DNA of 64,000 nucleotides from Cannabis sativa (GCF_029168945.1 NC_083601.1:32849660-32913659); one strand, 5' to 3'. Positions 34,510 through 47,819 are shown, counted from the stretch's first letter. Notes: generated from the sequence alone by a model not told the origin. Translations and numbers: made by a program.

Positions 34510-36133
34510 TGTGACATAATAGTGGTGTTGATATTAATAGTTCGGAGACTAGCGAGAATACTAGTGAGGGTCGAGGTAAGAAGTCTCGATCTCAAGTGAG
34601 CTCCTAAAATGGAGGCGTGAGGATTTTGCCTACTCAAGATGAGGGGGTAACTCTGGTTTGACTTACCCTTCTCTGCCTTGTTTAGAGAATAGAGGTCAAG
34701 GTCCAAGGATTTTGCTAATGGTGTTAATGGGTTGACTACAGAATTGACTCATGTTATTTGTGCTTCTCAAGGTGGTGATGTGAATTCGTTTATCTCTGAT
34801 GCTTGAGTCCAACGACTTTCCAGTGTTGATAATGTTATTTTAAAGAATGGAATTGTTGTGCACAATTTTTCTTTGACCGAGGACGCGGACCTTATCATTT
34901 CCCCCAACGCCCCATGAAGCTCCTCTCTTAGAATTGTCAGGAATTGGGGAATCACGTGCAAAGAAAGCTCTTTGGAGTCTTGTTTTTGTGCAGGATCTGG
35001 ATGTATTCTTCCTTATGAAAGCAAAGTTGGACTGAAGGCGTATGACCAATGTGTGGAGACAGTTGGGTTTTGTTAGTGCTTCAGTCATAAGTTATGTGGG
35101 TTTGGTTGGTGGTATTTTCTTATGTTGGAAGGTAGATCTTCAAGTTGACGTTCTATTGACTTCTCTTTCAACTATTAAAGTGTGGTTCCTGAGCTCTTGA
35201 ATTATCTTGATTGGATCTGTTATTGTGTTTATGCACCTCATGTGCATGGAGAGAGTACTGAGCTTCTGGAGAATCTTTTTATTAAGGTGGGTGCATTTAA
35301 TGATCTTTGGATGATTTTTGGTAATCTTAATTCGTTGTTAGATCAACAAGAAAAGTTCGAGAGTAATTTTCTTTCTTCTAGTGATAGTAAAGATCTTTAG
35401 GATTTTTTGGCAGTTACTGGAGGCGTCAACCTTGGGTGTATTGGAATTTTTTTAAACCTGGTCCAATAGTTAGGATATGGTTTTATTAAGATAAGACTAA
35501 ATCGATCTTGTAATTGGGGACCCTAAATGGATTCCTAACTTCAATAAGACTTGGGTTGAATCTTTAGCTATAAAGGACTTTTCGCTTTTTGGATGCTTAG
35601 ACACACGATTTGGGTTGCAGGAAAGTGGTTCAACAAGTGTAGGCTATTTATGTTAAGGGTGTCAATAGTTTCCAATTAGTTAAGAGGTTGGGTAATACGA
35701 GAAGAAGTCTTGCCAAATGGAATAAAGCTTGCTTGAAATTTTGTAGAGAAACAATTGGTCTTCGTAATCAACTTTTGGTGGATGTCCAAAATAGAACCCG
35801 TCTAAAGATAATTTGAAGATTGAGGCAGACATTCTTCTTAAATTATAAGAGGTGGAGAAGAGGAAATCATAGATTTGGCGTCAGAAATCTTGTGAATTAT
35901 GGCTTCGAGATGGGGATAAAAATACAAAGTTCTTTCATGCCTCAACTATCATTCGTAGAAAGACACAATTTTATTGGCTCGGTGTCGGATAATGGATTGA
36001 ACTGGGTAAGTGGTAGGGATGAGATGGGGCTTTATTTATGGAATTGATCCATGGATGTCTTCTCTTCTACATCACCTTGTCTTTATCAGGAGATGTTGGA
36101 TCTTATGAGCCCTGATGTGTTGGAAGCTGAGAA
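34510..36133 (+). pseudogene. Degenerate LINE (ORF1 tail and ORF2 endonuclease region)
   Basis: Broken frames recall an L1 element: a basic RGKKSRSQVS stretch near 34575, then MKLLS*NCQELGN at about 34914, matching the start of an L1 endonuclease. CVYAPHVHG (near 35225), IFGNLNSLLDQQEKF (near 35315) and a TGGVNLG remnant (near 35415) follow. Stops and frameshifts are frequent and the RT is not recognisable. A CACTA end interrupts the relic at 36134. Confidence 0.7.
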
Positions 36134-36480
36134 CACTACTAGAAAAAGTACAATTCTCGTCGGTTTTAAAGTGTCATTTAAAGAATTTGCGTCGGTTTAA
36201 AAAACTGACGTATATACCGTAGTCGTAAATAGTTTTTTATTAGCGTCATTTTTTAAATGACGCAAAAAACAATTATCTTCATCTAAAAACCGATGCAAAA
36301 TATACACTCTTCTTTTTCATCTTCTGCGTCAGTTTGAAAATGACGCAATATCGTTTGTAGCATTTTAAAACTGTCACTAAAAATTTATAGCGTCGGTTTT
36401 AAAATGACATATAAATTGCTGAAATACTTTTATTTTTAACTTATTGCGTCATTTATAAAATGAAGCATAAATGTATGTAA
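36134..36480 (+). mobile_element. CACTA-type transposon terminus (remnant)
   Basis: It starts CACTACTAGAAAAAG, the En/Spm-like terminal inverted repeat of plants. Subterminal motifs GCGTCGGTTT, GCGTCATTT and their inverses recur at least eight times over about 330 bp, as in CACTA subterminal regions. I found no matching opposite end, so the element is truncated or its other end has decayed. Confidence 0.7.
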
Positions 36481-36817
36481 GAAAAAATTGCAAATTTCAT
36501 GCATTTTTTCCTCGCTGCATTTTCAAATTTTAGAATGATTTTATATAATAGTAAATACATGATACAAAAAAAATTAAAATAACGTTTATAAAACTTATAT
36601 ATATAAAATTAGTAATTGATTCTATTAACTAATTACATAATACCAAAATTGTTAATAGAAACGATCCTAAAATTTATATTTTATGTATCATAAAAACTAA
36701 CTATAAACTAATTACATAATGCAAAAGTTAATAGAAACAATCATAAAATATATATAACAAAAAGTAGTAACCTTGTACTTAATCAATAATCAAAGGCTCC
36801 GTGTCAATAAAAAATAA

Positions 36818-37208
36818 GCTAATTAGGAATTTTGTCCCCAAAACTTTGACATGTACCATATCATGTCTCATGAACTTTTAAGGTCGTTAAAAATGCTCCT
36901 GACTATTGAGATTGTTGAATTTAAGGACTTTTGTGCAATTTTAGTAAAAAAGTCTAACATGGATAAAAGTTTAGGGGGTATGATTTAGTACATTTCAAAA
37001 TTCGAGGGGCATGATTTGGTATATATCAAAGTCTGAGGAGCATGGTTTAGTACATAAACAATCACTGAAATAGTAAAATTGAATGAAATTTGACAAAAGT
37101 CCTTAAATACAACCATCTCAATAGCTCAAGGGACATTTTTATCTACCTTAAAAATTCAAGGGCATGATTTGGTACATGTCAAGTTCAGAGTCAAAAATCA
37201 TAATTAGC
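36818..37208. mobile_element. Foldback/MITE-like element
   Basis: The left arm (36818 to about 36945) begins GCTAATTAGGAATTTTG. The right arm (about 37085-37208) is its diverged reverse complement, ending AATTAGC. Between them GCATGATTTGGTA-like phrases repeat. There is no coding frame, and no clear target duplication was seen. Confidence 0.65.
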
Positions 37209-37890
37209 CTAAAAAAAATATGTCAATATCACACTTTGTGTAAAAATTCTTATATAAATATAATTTTCTACCGTAAATATACATAATTAATCATCCTCTT
37301 TTTATATTTCAATACATATATGTCACTTTGGTTGAATATAGTTTGTTAATTTTACATTAATGTTTTCTCGGTTCATATCCCAAAACAATTATACAAATAT
37401 AATTTCATACTTTTTTTATTTATTTTTTATAATAATTGCAACAAAAACTCACATCAAATTTATTAATTATAATTAACTTCAAAAGTATATGTATTATTAA
37501 TTATACTTTTATTAAATGGACGAAACATATATATAAAACTATGCATCTACTACAAATGTATAATTTTTGTTTTTTTATTTTTGTCAATATATTGGTTTGT
37601 ATGTGCTTATATATAAAAAAGGGATTAAGTAATTTAACTTAAACCGATAAACACACTATATATTAAAGTAAGAAAATTTTAACTTACCTCTTTCATCTAG
37701 ATTCCCAACAACATGTCCTCTTTCTATTTTTCTTTTCATTTTTTTTTTCTATGAATAAACTAACTAAACGAACAATTTTCCCCCAAGCCAAACAAAGAAA
37801 AATGTAATTTTTTAAGGAAGAAGAAAGAAAATTGAACATTTTCCCAAACATCCAGGAAAAACATCCAAACAGCAGTACCAAAACCTGAAA
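37209..37890. other. AT-rich spacer downstream of the WRI1-like gene
   Basis: The part next to 37890 should hold the 3' UTR of the minus-strand AP2 gene. Nothing else was recognised. Confidence 0.5.
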
Positions 37891-40800
37891 TTACATACAA
37901 GACACTGGAGTTTCCGTCAACGACGATGACGGAGAAAAGGAAGGTAAGGATGATGAGGAGGAGGAAGAAGAAAACAGCTCAAGCTGATCTCTCCGGCCAC
38001 TGTTACTCTCGTCCTCAACGTTTCCCGATCCGCCCTTCCCGGTGATTTGATTATTATCCAATTTATTAAAGACGGCTGAGAAATCGTCTTCACTGGAATC
38101 GACCGATCCAGATTCAAAAATCATATGAATGTTATCTTCAAATCCACTGTTTTCGAACAAGTCCAGTAACTCCTCTGGCTTCTCGATCGGCAGATCCGGT
38201 ACCGGATGATGAACATATCCGGCGTCAAGGAAGCTCCAAGGGATGAGCTCGTGGTCGTCTGGAGTGTCGATCATGACGGCCGCCATTGTTGAAGAGTCCA
38301 TGCAATGAAGAAGCTGAGAACACTGAAGATTCTCCCCGGAGGAGACCTCATTCATTTGCGGTGGTGAATGGGGTTGAAATTCAGCTTCTGGTTCAGCTTC
38401 GGCTTCAACGCCGGGAATAAGGATTGGTTCACCGGCCTTGCTCTTGATTCGGTCGATGTAGTTACTGATATCAAAATTGGTAACAGCGTTTGCTCCTCTG
38501 TATTCTATCGCCGCCATGTCATATGCTGCCGCAGCTTCTTCTTGCGTCTCTGCAATTAATTCAAATTAATTAGGTCAATAAAAATCAGTTAAAAATCTTT
38601 GGACCATCCTAGTAATGTTGGCCTTGTTCATATGACACTATAAACAATGAGCAGTACTAATAAAATTGTAACAGTAAAAATGGCCTAATAAAACCACAAT
38701 ATCTAACTATTTTGACAGTAAATGCAATGATGCATACAACTATTATACTAATCAGAAAAAATAAAAGTAATGAGTAGTTGTAGCGACTCGCGTGACCACA
38801 GTACAGAACCACGTCTCACATCGTTAAAAAAATCCAATAGTACAAAAAGATAGATCACCTGTACTTTTTTGCACCCTTTCATGTATAAAGTTTCTCTCCT
38901 TATTATGTCCCGACCTTTTCTCTTAAAAGAAAATTTTAAAACTTTCTATTTTTGATGAATGATCAGCAAAACTACAGATGAATTTTTTTCAGTGTTGAGG
39001 TAAAAAGAAAGGTATATTTTCTGAAAAGTTGTTCATACATTCTCGGTTTAAACATAAAATTTCTCCTTTTCCCTAAAAACAATAAAAAATATTGTCGTCA
39101 TAGAATCAGAGCTATAACAAGTTGGTAGGTATATAAGGTAGTAAAAAAAGATTAGAAAAACTCGAACGGTAAAGCAGGCCTGAAATAGAGGATCCATGTT
39201 TTCTGAGGTAACGTCATCAAGTAAGACAAAACACTTTAAATAAATCCTATGAAGACATGCACATAAGCTCTAGCATTTTCATATGTTTTATTTTGGATAA
39301 ATAACAAAGTAGACTACAATCAAATGTAACAATTAAAGAAAATAACAAAATCAAATTGTGAGTGAGTGAGTGACATTTCGTTAATGTGATTTGACATTGA
39401 TTTAAGGTTAGTGGATTTGTTCTAAAATAGTATGAAGTTTTATGGTTTGGATGGACGGTGAGAATGTGGCCCTTATTTAATATTGTGACATGTCCTAATA
39501 AGGAAGTGGACGGAGTCGAGTGGTCCCAATCCCACCTTAGAATCTCATATAATGGCTATGGGGTAGGGGTGTTAACGAGGGACTTAACACACTATGGGTG
39601 ACCTGGCTAGCTCACAGAGTAACAGAGAGAGAAATATATAAGAGAGAGAAGGGGAACACGTGACTCCCAGTGACAGTCACTTTTAGAAACGTAAAGGGCT
39701 TAATAAATTCAGTGATCTCTGCTTAAAAATCTGATTCTACTTTGTTTTAATGAATTTGAAGAATGACAAGCACTTGGGAGCGTCACGTGCCGTACTGCTG
39801 TCAAATCCCAAGATTCTTACTCTCACATATTCTTTTGCCAAAGGTCAAATCAGATCCGGTCAAACTAATGGTTTGGCCGGTTACCGTTTCTTATGGTACT
39901 ATCGCATGTAGGCAATCGCTACTTCCCGACTCCATTTTAGGATCTATCCAAATAAAAAAGTTTGTGCTGACTAAGATTAGTGTGTATTGATCTAATTCTA
40001 TCTCTCTCTCTCTTTTTCCATTCTTAATTAATTAATTTAATAATTAAGATAAGGATATTATGATTTCATCCAATTAGCCAAGATAAGCTCAAATAATTAT
40101 GTTTTTAGTATTGAAGACAAAATCCTACGAATGTATGTAGATATATAAACCAATCAACCCACTAAGTTGTCAAGTTATTAAATAAAATTAATAATTATAT
40201 GTGAGTATGATAAATTCAAACTAAAAAAAAAAATTAAATCAAGCAATGAAAGCTTTTGTTAAAATTTGGTTTGAACTACATAATCATTAACTAGCTAAGA
40301 TATCACTCATAGCGAAATCAATGAATCTAAGATCTGTTTATACTATTTAAGCAATATCTTCTAAAGTATAGGAGAATATTTTATTGAAGTGAACTAAGTA
40401 AAAATATTCAGTTTCCGGCCAAGAAAAACAAAAGAAATAATAATATAAAATAATGTGCTTGGAGTGTACGGAAAATGTTGATTCCACGTTCTTTCATTGA
40501 CTACAATCTTATTTATTTTAATTTTGACATTTGCAAAAAGAAAAAATGGGCATTTCAGATTTTGCAGCACCAAAACCAAACAAAATCCCCCACAAAACAA
40601 AACAAATTAAACACAACTATTGTTTTTCTTTGTTAATTTTTGGCAACAAAAAAGAAAAAGAAATCATACACGTGTAAGTGATTTGACACTTAATCACGTT
40701 TTTCCGTTTCATACATTTTTTTTTAAGGAAATGTCTGTTTCATTGTTTGACTAGTACTATAGTATTATTTTCCACCGGCCAAAAAACACATTTGTTATGT

Positions 40801-42673
40801 AAATTATGAAGTTTATGCAATACTTAAATGCAAAATGTATGTGCAATTAAAAAAGATTATTGAAATCAACAGAAACCAATATGTAGGGTAGGGGCAATTT
40901 CGCACCTATAATAAATATGTATCATATTATATTATATTATTCTACAAAATATTATTCTCAATAAAAAATAAAAAGGAGAGAAACAACGTACTATAAGTTC
41001 CCAAGTACAGATATTTGTTCCCAAAAACACGTCCAATTCGAGCCTCCCACCTTCCATTATGGTGATGCCTAGGAAAAAGAAAAGGAAAATAATACTATTA
41101 ATATTAATTAATATTAATGAAACACTTAATCACAAGCTGAGTTCAACCAGCTTAATTAATTTCATTTCAAAATTCAAGATACGCATAATTTTTCAGTGAA
41201 ATCAAACCTTGACCAATATTTATGTAATATTATTATACCATTTCAGAAAACAAAAATATATATAAGCATGTTTTTAATGTTAAAATTAATAAGTATAAGG
41301 TCCTCATAGTATTTTATCATTTACCTAGCGACCCCTCGATATTTAGAAACTCCTCTAGAAAATCCGCTACTCCTGCGCCGCAAAGAGGCCAAGTACTCTT
41401 CCTTACTGACTTTTTCCATTTCTTCCATTTCTTTTGTATATGAATCTGTCTGCATCAATGGGTCAATTCAAAGATTTGTAATAAGACAATGGGTGAAGTA
41501 GCAATGTTAATAATTCACACTTATCACTAATTATTAAATTAATTATTATTGATTAATAAATAAATATAGTGTTAATAATATATTTAAAAAAAAAAATCAC
41601 CGCATCATACCGGAAAATTCAAGGTTGTTGTAGCACCCCAATACTTAAGTGCCGCCAAATCGTAAGTGCGAGCAGCTGCCTCCTCACTATCATAGGCCCC
41701 TACATCACAAATAAAAATATATAAGAAACAAATAAAAATATAGAAAGTGATATTATCTACTCTAAACTTAATTCACACTGGTTTCTACTTAATTAATACG
41801 AGATAAATTATTACACAATTGACTACTCTGTACATTAATTGATTTTTCAATTTAAACAAATATCGGTAATATTTTTCGAAATATATATATATGTGTGTGT
41901 GTTTGGCTTGGTAATATATTCAAATTTCAAGTCCACTAATATAGTGAGAGATGGTTATGTATGTTATATATATATAAGAATAATAATATAAAAATATATA
42001 TAATTATAAAATAAAGAGGTGCATAAAAAGATACTTACCCAAATAAACTACATTGAGCGGCGACGAAGGGAGTAGCATATGAACGTTGCAAATGACAGAG
42101 ATTTATCAGGAATAAAAACAGTCAGAACTCAGAAATGCATAACTTAATTTAAAATTTATAAAAAGAAAACATAATAAACAAACAATATTAAGCTAATAGA
42201 TCTCCTTGATTCCCTATAATCAAGGTTTTTTTAATAAATTAATTTCAATTTTCTTTTTCATTTTTTTATAATTTTTACCTTGCCTTCCTTTCTTGTTCTG
42301 AACATTGTTCCAAGAACTCTTATCCCACAAATGAGCTTCAAATCTACCAGTCCATCTATGTCTGGATTCAAATTGAACGATAAACCCAGAATTTCACACA
42401 TGCAAACGAAATCCGCAACAAAAAAGAAATAAAAATAAAAATCGATCGAGGATAATGAGAGAAAAAACTAATTAATTACCTGGTGACTCCTCTGTATATA
42501 GAGCTTCTCCTTCCAGAGGCAGATGTTTGAGCTTTGACATTTTCTCGACCGATATTCTCTTTCCTGGCACGTTTAACCTTCTTCGGTTTCTCGGATTGGA
42601 CCTGAACAATTTCAGGCTCCACGCATGAGGATGAAGAGGATGAAGAACAAGAAGAAGAAGGAGACCTCTTCAT
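37891..42673 (-). CDS. WRI1: WRINKLED1-type AP2/ERF transcription factor
   Basis: Seven coding exons in transcript order: 42673-42480, 42361-42279, 42047-42039 (9 nt), 41699-41611, 41449-41325, 41068-40992, 38549-37891. They total 1236 nt (411 aa). A Ser-rich, basic N-terminus precedes AP2 domain 1 (about 58-126: [44 protein letters not shown]). A linker ([20 protein letters not shown]) joins AP2 domain 2 (about 161-217: [41 protein letters not shown]). The acidic C-terminus contains [17 protein letters not shown] and [19 protein letters not shown], as in WRI1 activation regions. WRI1 activates glycolytic and fatty-acid synthesis genes through AW-boxes and drives seed oil formation. WRI3 or WRI4 is possible, but the C-terminus favours WRI1. 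An in-frame ATG at 42694 could add seven residues; I preferred 42673, as in known WRI1 proteins. Confidence 0.92.
39657..40674. promoter_or_regulatory. Three CACGTG G-boxes in the last WRI1 intron
   Basis: Perfect CACGTG palindromes lie at 39657-39662, 39784-39789 and 40669-40674 within the 2.4-kb intron 38550-40991. A TATA-like ATATATAAGAG lies nearby at 39634. G-boxes bind bZIP and bHLH factors. Function is inferred from the motif alone. Confidence 0.35.
42039..42047 (-). other. 9-nt microexon of the WRI1-like gene
   Basis: TTTATTTGG, framed by acceptor TAG and donor GTAAGT, supplies the VYL core of AP2 domain 1. Joined to its neighbours it keeps frame. The same microexon is known from Arabidopsis WRI1. 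Confidence 0.92.
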
Positions 42674-42907
42674 GCCTTTCTCTCTCTTTCTCACTTTTCC
42701 TTTCTCTCACTTACCCAGAAAATTTATCAAACAAAAATAAAAAAAACTAGTTGAGGAAATTAGACATGTTGGGTAAGTGGATCTTTCAATACTGCCTAAC
42801 TTTTTTTTCGTTGTTAGATTGTACAATGAGAGAGTCACAGTAGTTGTTAGAAGAAAATCAGTGAAGGAATTACCCAAACCAGAGAGAGTAATCAGATCAT
42901 AGAGAAT

Positions 42908-42925
42908 ATATTTATATATATATAA
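42908..42925 (-). promoter_or_regulatory. Putative TATA box of the WRI1-like gene
   Basis: A TTATATATATATAAA block lies about 235-250 bp before the start codon and is followed by a pyrimidine-rich leader (TCTCTCTGG). This is a position and composition argument only. Confidence 0.4.
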
Positions 42926-43035
42926 ATGTCACCTATCTATTTTGCTAAAACCCAAGTATTCTGAATATTGTGTTTGTGTGTGTGTGCGCGAACAGAGAAC
43001 AAAATGGAGGGGTTATAAGGTTTTGCTTGTAAGTC

Positions 43036-43093
43036 TTAACCTTGGGTTAAAACTTAAGGTTTAGGTCGGGTTAAATCTTTAACCACGGGTTAA
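43036..43093. promoter_or_regulatory. Paired TTAACC-N3-GGTTAA palindromes upstream of WRI1
   Basis: Perfect palindromic arms lie at 43036-43050 (spacer TTG) and 43079-43093 (spacer ACG), with one more GGGTTAA between them. GGTTAA is the core of GT-1-type boxes bound by trihelix factors. They sit about 110-180 bp upstream of the putative TATA box. Confidence 0.45.
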
Positions 43094-44678
43094 TTATGTG
43101 CCCTACACTTGGCTTTGAGGCGCAGCCATGCTACCAATGGGATTTTCTCTATTCGCTGGCCTTTTTATGTGCTGAGAGTGAGGAATCTCTCTTTATTTTT
43201 CAATTTTGAAAAAAAAAAAAAATTTGTTTATGGTTTTTTTTAACCCAGAAGATAGTAATAAATAATTTTAATAGTAATAAAAAAAATCTTAGTTTTTAAT
43301 TTGGGTGTCAGTTACTTCTGGTGAAAATGTGAGTTCAAAACAAGTGGTTTTTCTTCTAATTGCAAAAGTAACTGAGATTTTTATTTCTTTGAATTTGAAG
43401 ATTGTAATGGCAAAAAAAATTGTTCTCAAATCTAATGGGTTTAAGTTTGATTAATTCCAAACAAATGGAGTGTATTTGTTCTTTCAAAATACCCTTTACT
43501 ATGTATTCATTTTTGCCAAGGCACCGTCCAAAAAAAAATTCTCATTTTCTTCTCAAGAGAACATATGAGTGATAAAATCAGAACAGCAATGAAGTAAAAA
43601 AAATCAGAATAATAAATATCAATTGCTTAAAAAGCATTACTATTTGTTGGTGTTTCAATTGTAAATCTATTCTTACAAAAAAAAAAAAAGAAAAGAAAAA
43701 AAATCCAAACACTTTAAATAAATATCCGTTTTTAATTGTAACGCATATTTTTATTACTAAACATATCTTATAAAAAAAGAAATTCATTAACTTAAAAAAT
43801 AATAAATAATTACAATAATTATAATATTATAAATTACTCTATTCAGTTAACAATTTTTTGTTTTGATATGTAATGACTCGTAATTCTTATCATGTTTAAT
43901 TTTTTTTAATTTTCTACTTTAATGTGGTATCAGAGACTGAGATTAAGTATTTAGTATTTCAAAATAGTTATCAAACTAACGAAATAATATAAGTCAATGC
44001 ACAAGTGTATTTTATTTGGTATTTTAGATATATATGAGGGAAACCTCTTATTTGTTATAACTAATTAGTAAGGTTGAACCCAGAATAAGGTGGGTTAAGG
44101 CTCATCCATCTCAAGGGCCTAAAAGTGGAAAAAAAAAAAAAAATTTACAAAAATACTGAATTTTGAATAAAAGTTTTCAATTTTTATAGTCACAGAATTT
44201 TTCACAAAAATACTGTCTTTTTATAAAATAACTTCAAACAACCGAAAACAATAAAACAGAACAATTAAAAACAACAGTAGAACAACTAAAAAATAACCTA
44301 GAGCAAGAGTGAAAACTTACCACAATATACAGTATGAAACTTACACAATATTTTTTAAAAAAATTCCGCTCCATAGTAAAAAAGAAAAAAAACAATTGAA
44401 AATTTTAGTATGTAGTGTAAAAATCTCAAAAAAAAAAGGTCTTTTTTAAAATATTTATACTTTCTCTTGTGATTTTTAAAAATATCACCTAGATTTAAAA
44501 AAATTCCCAAAGTACAATAAAACTCCAAGTCAACCTTGTTAATTAGAGATGATCAATATGATAAAAACTTTTGTTGATGATAGTAGCTAAAATTTTTGAG
44601 TATTTTAAATAAAAATATAAAATTATATTAGGATATGTTTTGAAAAGAAAAATGACAATATACAAAATTTATTTGAGT
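43094..44678. other. Intergenic DNA with one copy of a dispersed repeat
   Basis: About 44203-44440 resembles 55535-55760 (shared AAATACTGTCTTTTTATAAA, then CAGTA/AAAACTTAC blocks and a TTCCGCTCCATAGTAAA-like block). No gene was seen. Confidence 0.5.
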
Positions 44679-44686
44679 AACATGCT

Positions 44687-45285
44687 TAGGGGTGTTCATT
44701 GGATCACATCCAATGTTTTTAGGTCTATCCAGATCCGATCCAATCATATATTGGATGTTAGATTTTACCATCCGATCCGATCCAATTAATTTCGTCATCC
44801 AATCGATCCAACATCCATTGGATGTTGGATTGGATCGGTTCTATCCATTGGATGTATTTCATATATATTTATATATTTAATTTGGGTTTATCTAATATTT
44901 TAGACCTAGTATTTTTTGGATCGGATTGGATCCATCCAATATTTTAGATCCAGTATATATTGGATTGGACTGGATCCATCCAATCCAAGAAAAAAAAAAA
45001 GGTAAAACTTTAATGTTAATTTTCATATATACATATAGATTTGACGTATAATAATATAAAATCTAATTACTCATTCAAACTAAATGAAAATACTAATTAG
45101 TTCGATTGGATGTTGGATGTATTGGATTTTTAGACACTCCATCCACCATCCGATCCGATCCAATTGGATATTTAAAAATAACATCCAATCCGATCCGATC
45201 ACAATTGGATATCCAATGTTTGGCGGTCGGTTGTAATTGGATCGGTCGGTTCTCATTGGATTGGATCGATTTATGCACACCCCTA
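44687..45285. mobile_element. hAT-type MITE with GGATCGGAT-rich interior
   Basis: The ends are TAGGGGTGTTCAT (44687) and ATGCACACCCCTA (to 45285), matching inverted repeats with one mismatch. The 8-bp duplication AACATGCT flanks it exactly (44679-44686, 45286-45293), which is diagnostic for hAT. The interior is built from many copies of TTGGATCGGAT/ATCCGATCCAA and TTGGATGT on both strands. It has no transposase. Confidence 0.88.
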
Positions 45286-45293
45286 AACATGCT

Positions 45294-47819
45294 TGTTGAT
45301 TTGAGTAAATGTTACATTCAAACTTAAAATAATTTAAATCATTTATATTAATAGTATACTCATGTTATATAATATAAAGCTAATTAATTATCTCTATTCA
45401 ACTTTAAAATTAGGCAAAGAATGCAAGTTATGTCTATACACCCAAATTTTTGGTTAGACTAATTGGGGAAAAAATTGTTAAAATATTGTCCAAATTGTGG
45501 ACTTTTAACTTATTACATGTTTGGTATAAATTAATGCTGATGGTAATGAAATAAGTGAAGGTAAATTTACACGAGGCAATTATATTTTCTTAAGGACTAT
45601 GTTTTTTTTTTTTTTCAAGTGTTTCACTTTTTTTTTCTTTAGAAAAATATTGTTTTATATTGATTTCTTGTTGTAATAGTGAAAAACAACACTTTGTAAA
45701 AAAAAAATAAAAAATGTAAATACATAAGTATAACTTTTTTTTTTTATTTCCATTTATTAGTAAATATAAAATAATCCCATAACTAAAAGCATTTATTTGT
45801 TTGTTTTGCAATTTTAATCTTAGTAATATTATTCTACTATAATTTTAATTCCCTACAAGTAATGTAATGATTTCATTACTAAATAATCTTAAAAATAAAT
45901 GGAGACTATTTTGTCTATTTTGAATTGGTTGTGTTAGAGTATTTATAACAATCTCTTCAAAACAGCTAAAAAAATTAAGGGTTAATTTCACAAATGCACA
46001 AAAACAATAAAAAAAACAACAAAAATACGGTTTCACGAAATTTTAAACATTTTACGATTTTTTTAATTTTATTTACATAAAATACAGTCTTTTTATGTTG
46101 AAATTTTGTTCATTTGTTGTTAATTTTTTGTTATATGTATGTTATTTTTTGTTGTTATTTTGATGTTACTTTTATGTTGTTTTCTTGTTGATTTTATGTT
46201 GTTTTCGTGTTATTTTTTGGAAAACCGTAAAAATGTAAAGAAAACATTCTTTGAACGTAAAAATATAAATATTTTACAAAAAATAGTGCCTTATGTAATT
46301 ATTCTAAAAATTAATATAAAGAAAATGTGTTAAAATAAGGCTCCATCAAGTGAGTTAAAATAGCTCAAATTATTATATTATGAATAGTGCTTATTTAAAT
46401 GTAAAGAAGCACTATTTATTCATTAAATAATATTTTAATAGTTTCTCTCTCATTATTTCTATTTTCTCATTTAATATTTTTAACTTTTTATTCATATAAA
46501 TGAAATAGATAGATAAATAAAGAAGATGATGTACATTGTAATATAAAAAATGTGAGATAAAATAAATAAAGTAAACTTTTAATAAAATATTCTGAAAAAT
46601 AAAATGGAGAAACTAATGAAGTACCCTTACACTTAAGAGATAAAGTGAAAAGTACCAAAAAAAAAAAAGAAAGGAAAATAGCACCCAAAATTAAAAAATT
46701 GTCACAAAAAATAAAGATCTAGAGAAAAAATAATTGATAAATCTATAAAAAAAAAAAATATTTTATTATTTCAAAACCGTTTAGCCCAAAATTTATCAAG
46801 AGCCAATATATGTAAATATATATATAAAAAATATTTATTTATTTTTTAATAATTTTTTGCATATAATTTAAAAAAAAAAATGAGGGGGTGTGTGGCACCC
46901 TTTGGCCTTATTGGTTTTCGTCATTCATCTTAATGCTAGTCACCATTATATTCAACGTAAATATTATTATTGTATCTTACTTATAGTTATTATTTTCAAT
47001 AAATTTACTTAATAAATTAAATACTCACTTCTATATAAACATTATAATAAAAAAAAGATTCGAAATTAAAAAATAAAATTATAAAAAAATAATTGATAAA
47101 TCAATAAAAATTTCATCTTATGAATTTTGTAATCAATATCATCACTGTATCTCACTTTTAATTATTATCAATGTATAAATTTTTGAAGAAAAAAATACTT
47201 ACACTATTATATATTAGAACAATTTTTATTTTTTGAGTAACTACTACTTTTTAGAATAATCTCGAATTTATAAATTAAATTATAAAATAATAAAATTAAT
47301 CAAGTAAAAAAAGTTACATAAAAGTAGAAATTACGTGCACCTATTATGCAACAATTTTTTTTAATAAAGGTTTGACCCAAAAAAAAAATAAAGGTTGACA
47401 TGACAAAATATACATAGATCAATGTGAATCATCATAAATAAACTTTATATCTGAAGCTAAAATTCAAATAAAATGTAGAGAAAAGAAAATACATTTGAAT
47501 ATATATACTCAAATGGTTAAGCAGATATGTTTAGCACTCTTGTCATAATTCAATAAAAATTAGCCCATACTTACTCAAAGCCTAAACTACATATGACACA
47601 AAATGTTAAATCATAATTAACTAGAAAGCAAAAAATATAAAATTGGAAAAAATACTATGTACAAAGTTTACTAAAATATTTTGTTTTTTAAAAAAATTAT
47701 CCAAATTTGCTATAAAACTAATGTGAACTGTGAAGTGTTTTTGTTAATTATTTAATATTTAATTTAATAGAATAAATACATATAGATATTTTTTAATACA
47801 AAATTAACTGAGAGAATTT

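Noticed and set aside
36134..36480. CRISPR-like array
   Set aside because: The repeats are irregular, palindromic and subterminal to a CACTA end in a plant genome.
45080..45327. Overlapping short frames on both strands
   Set aside because: They arise from the GGATCGGAT array in the hAT MITE.
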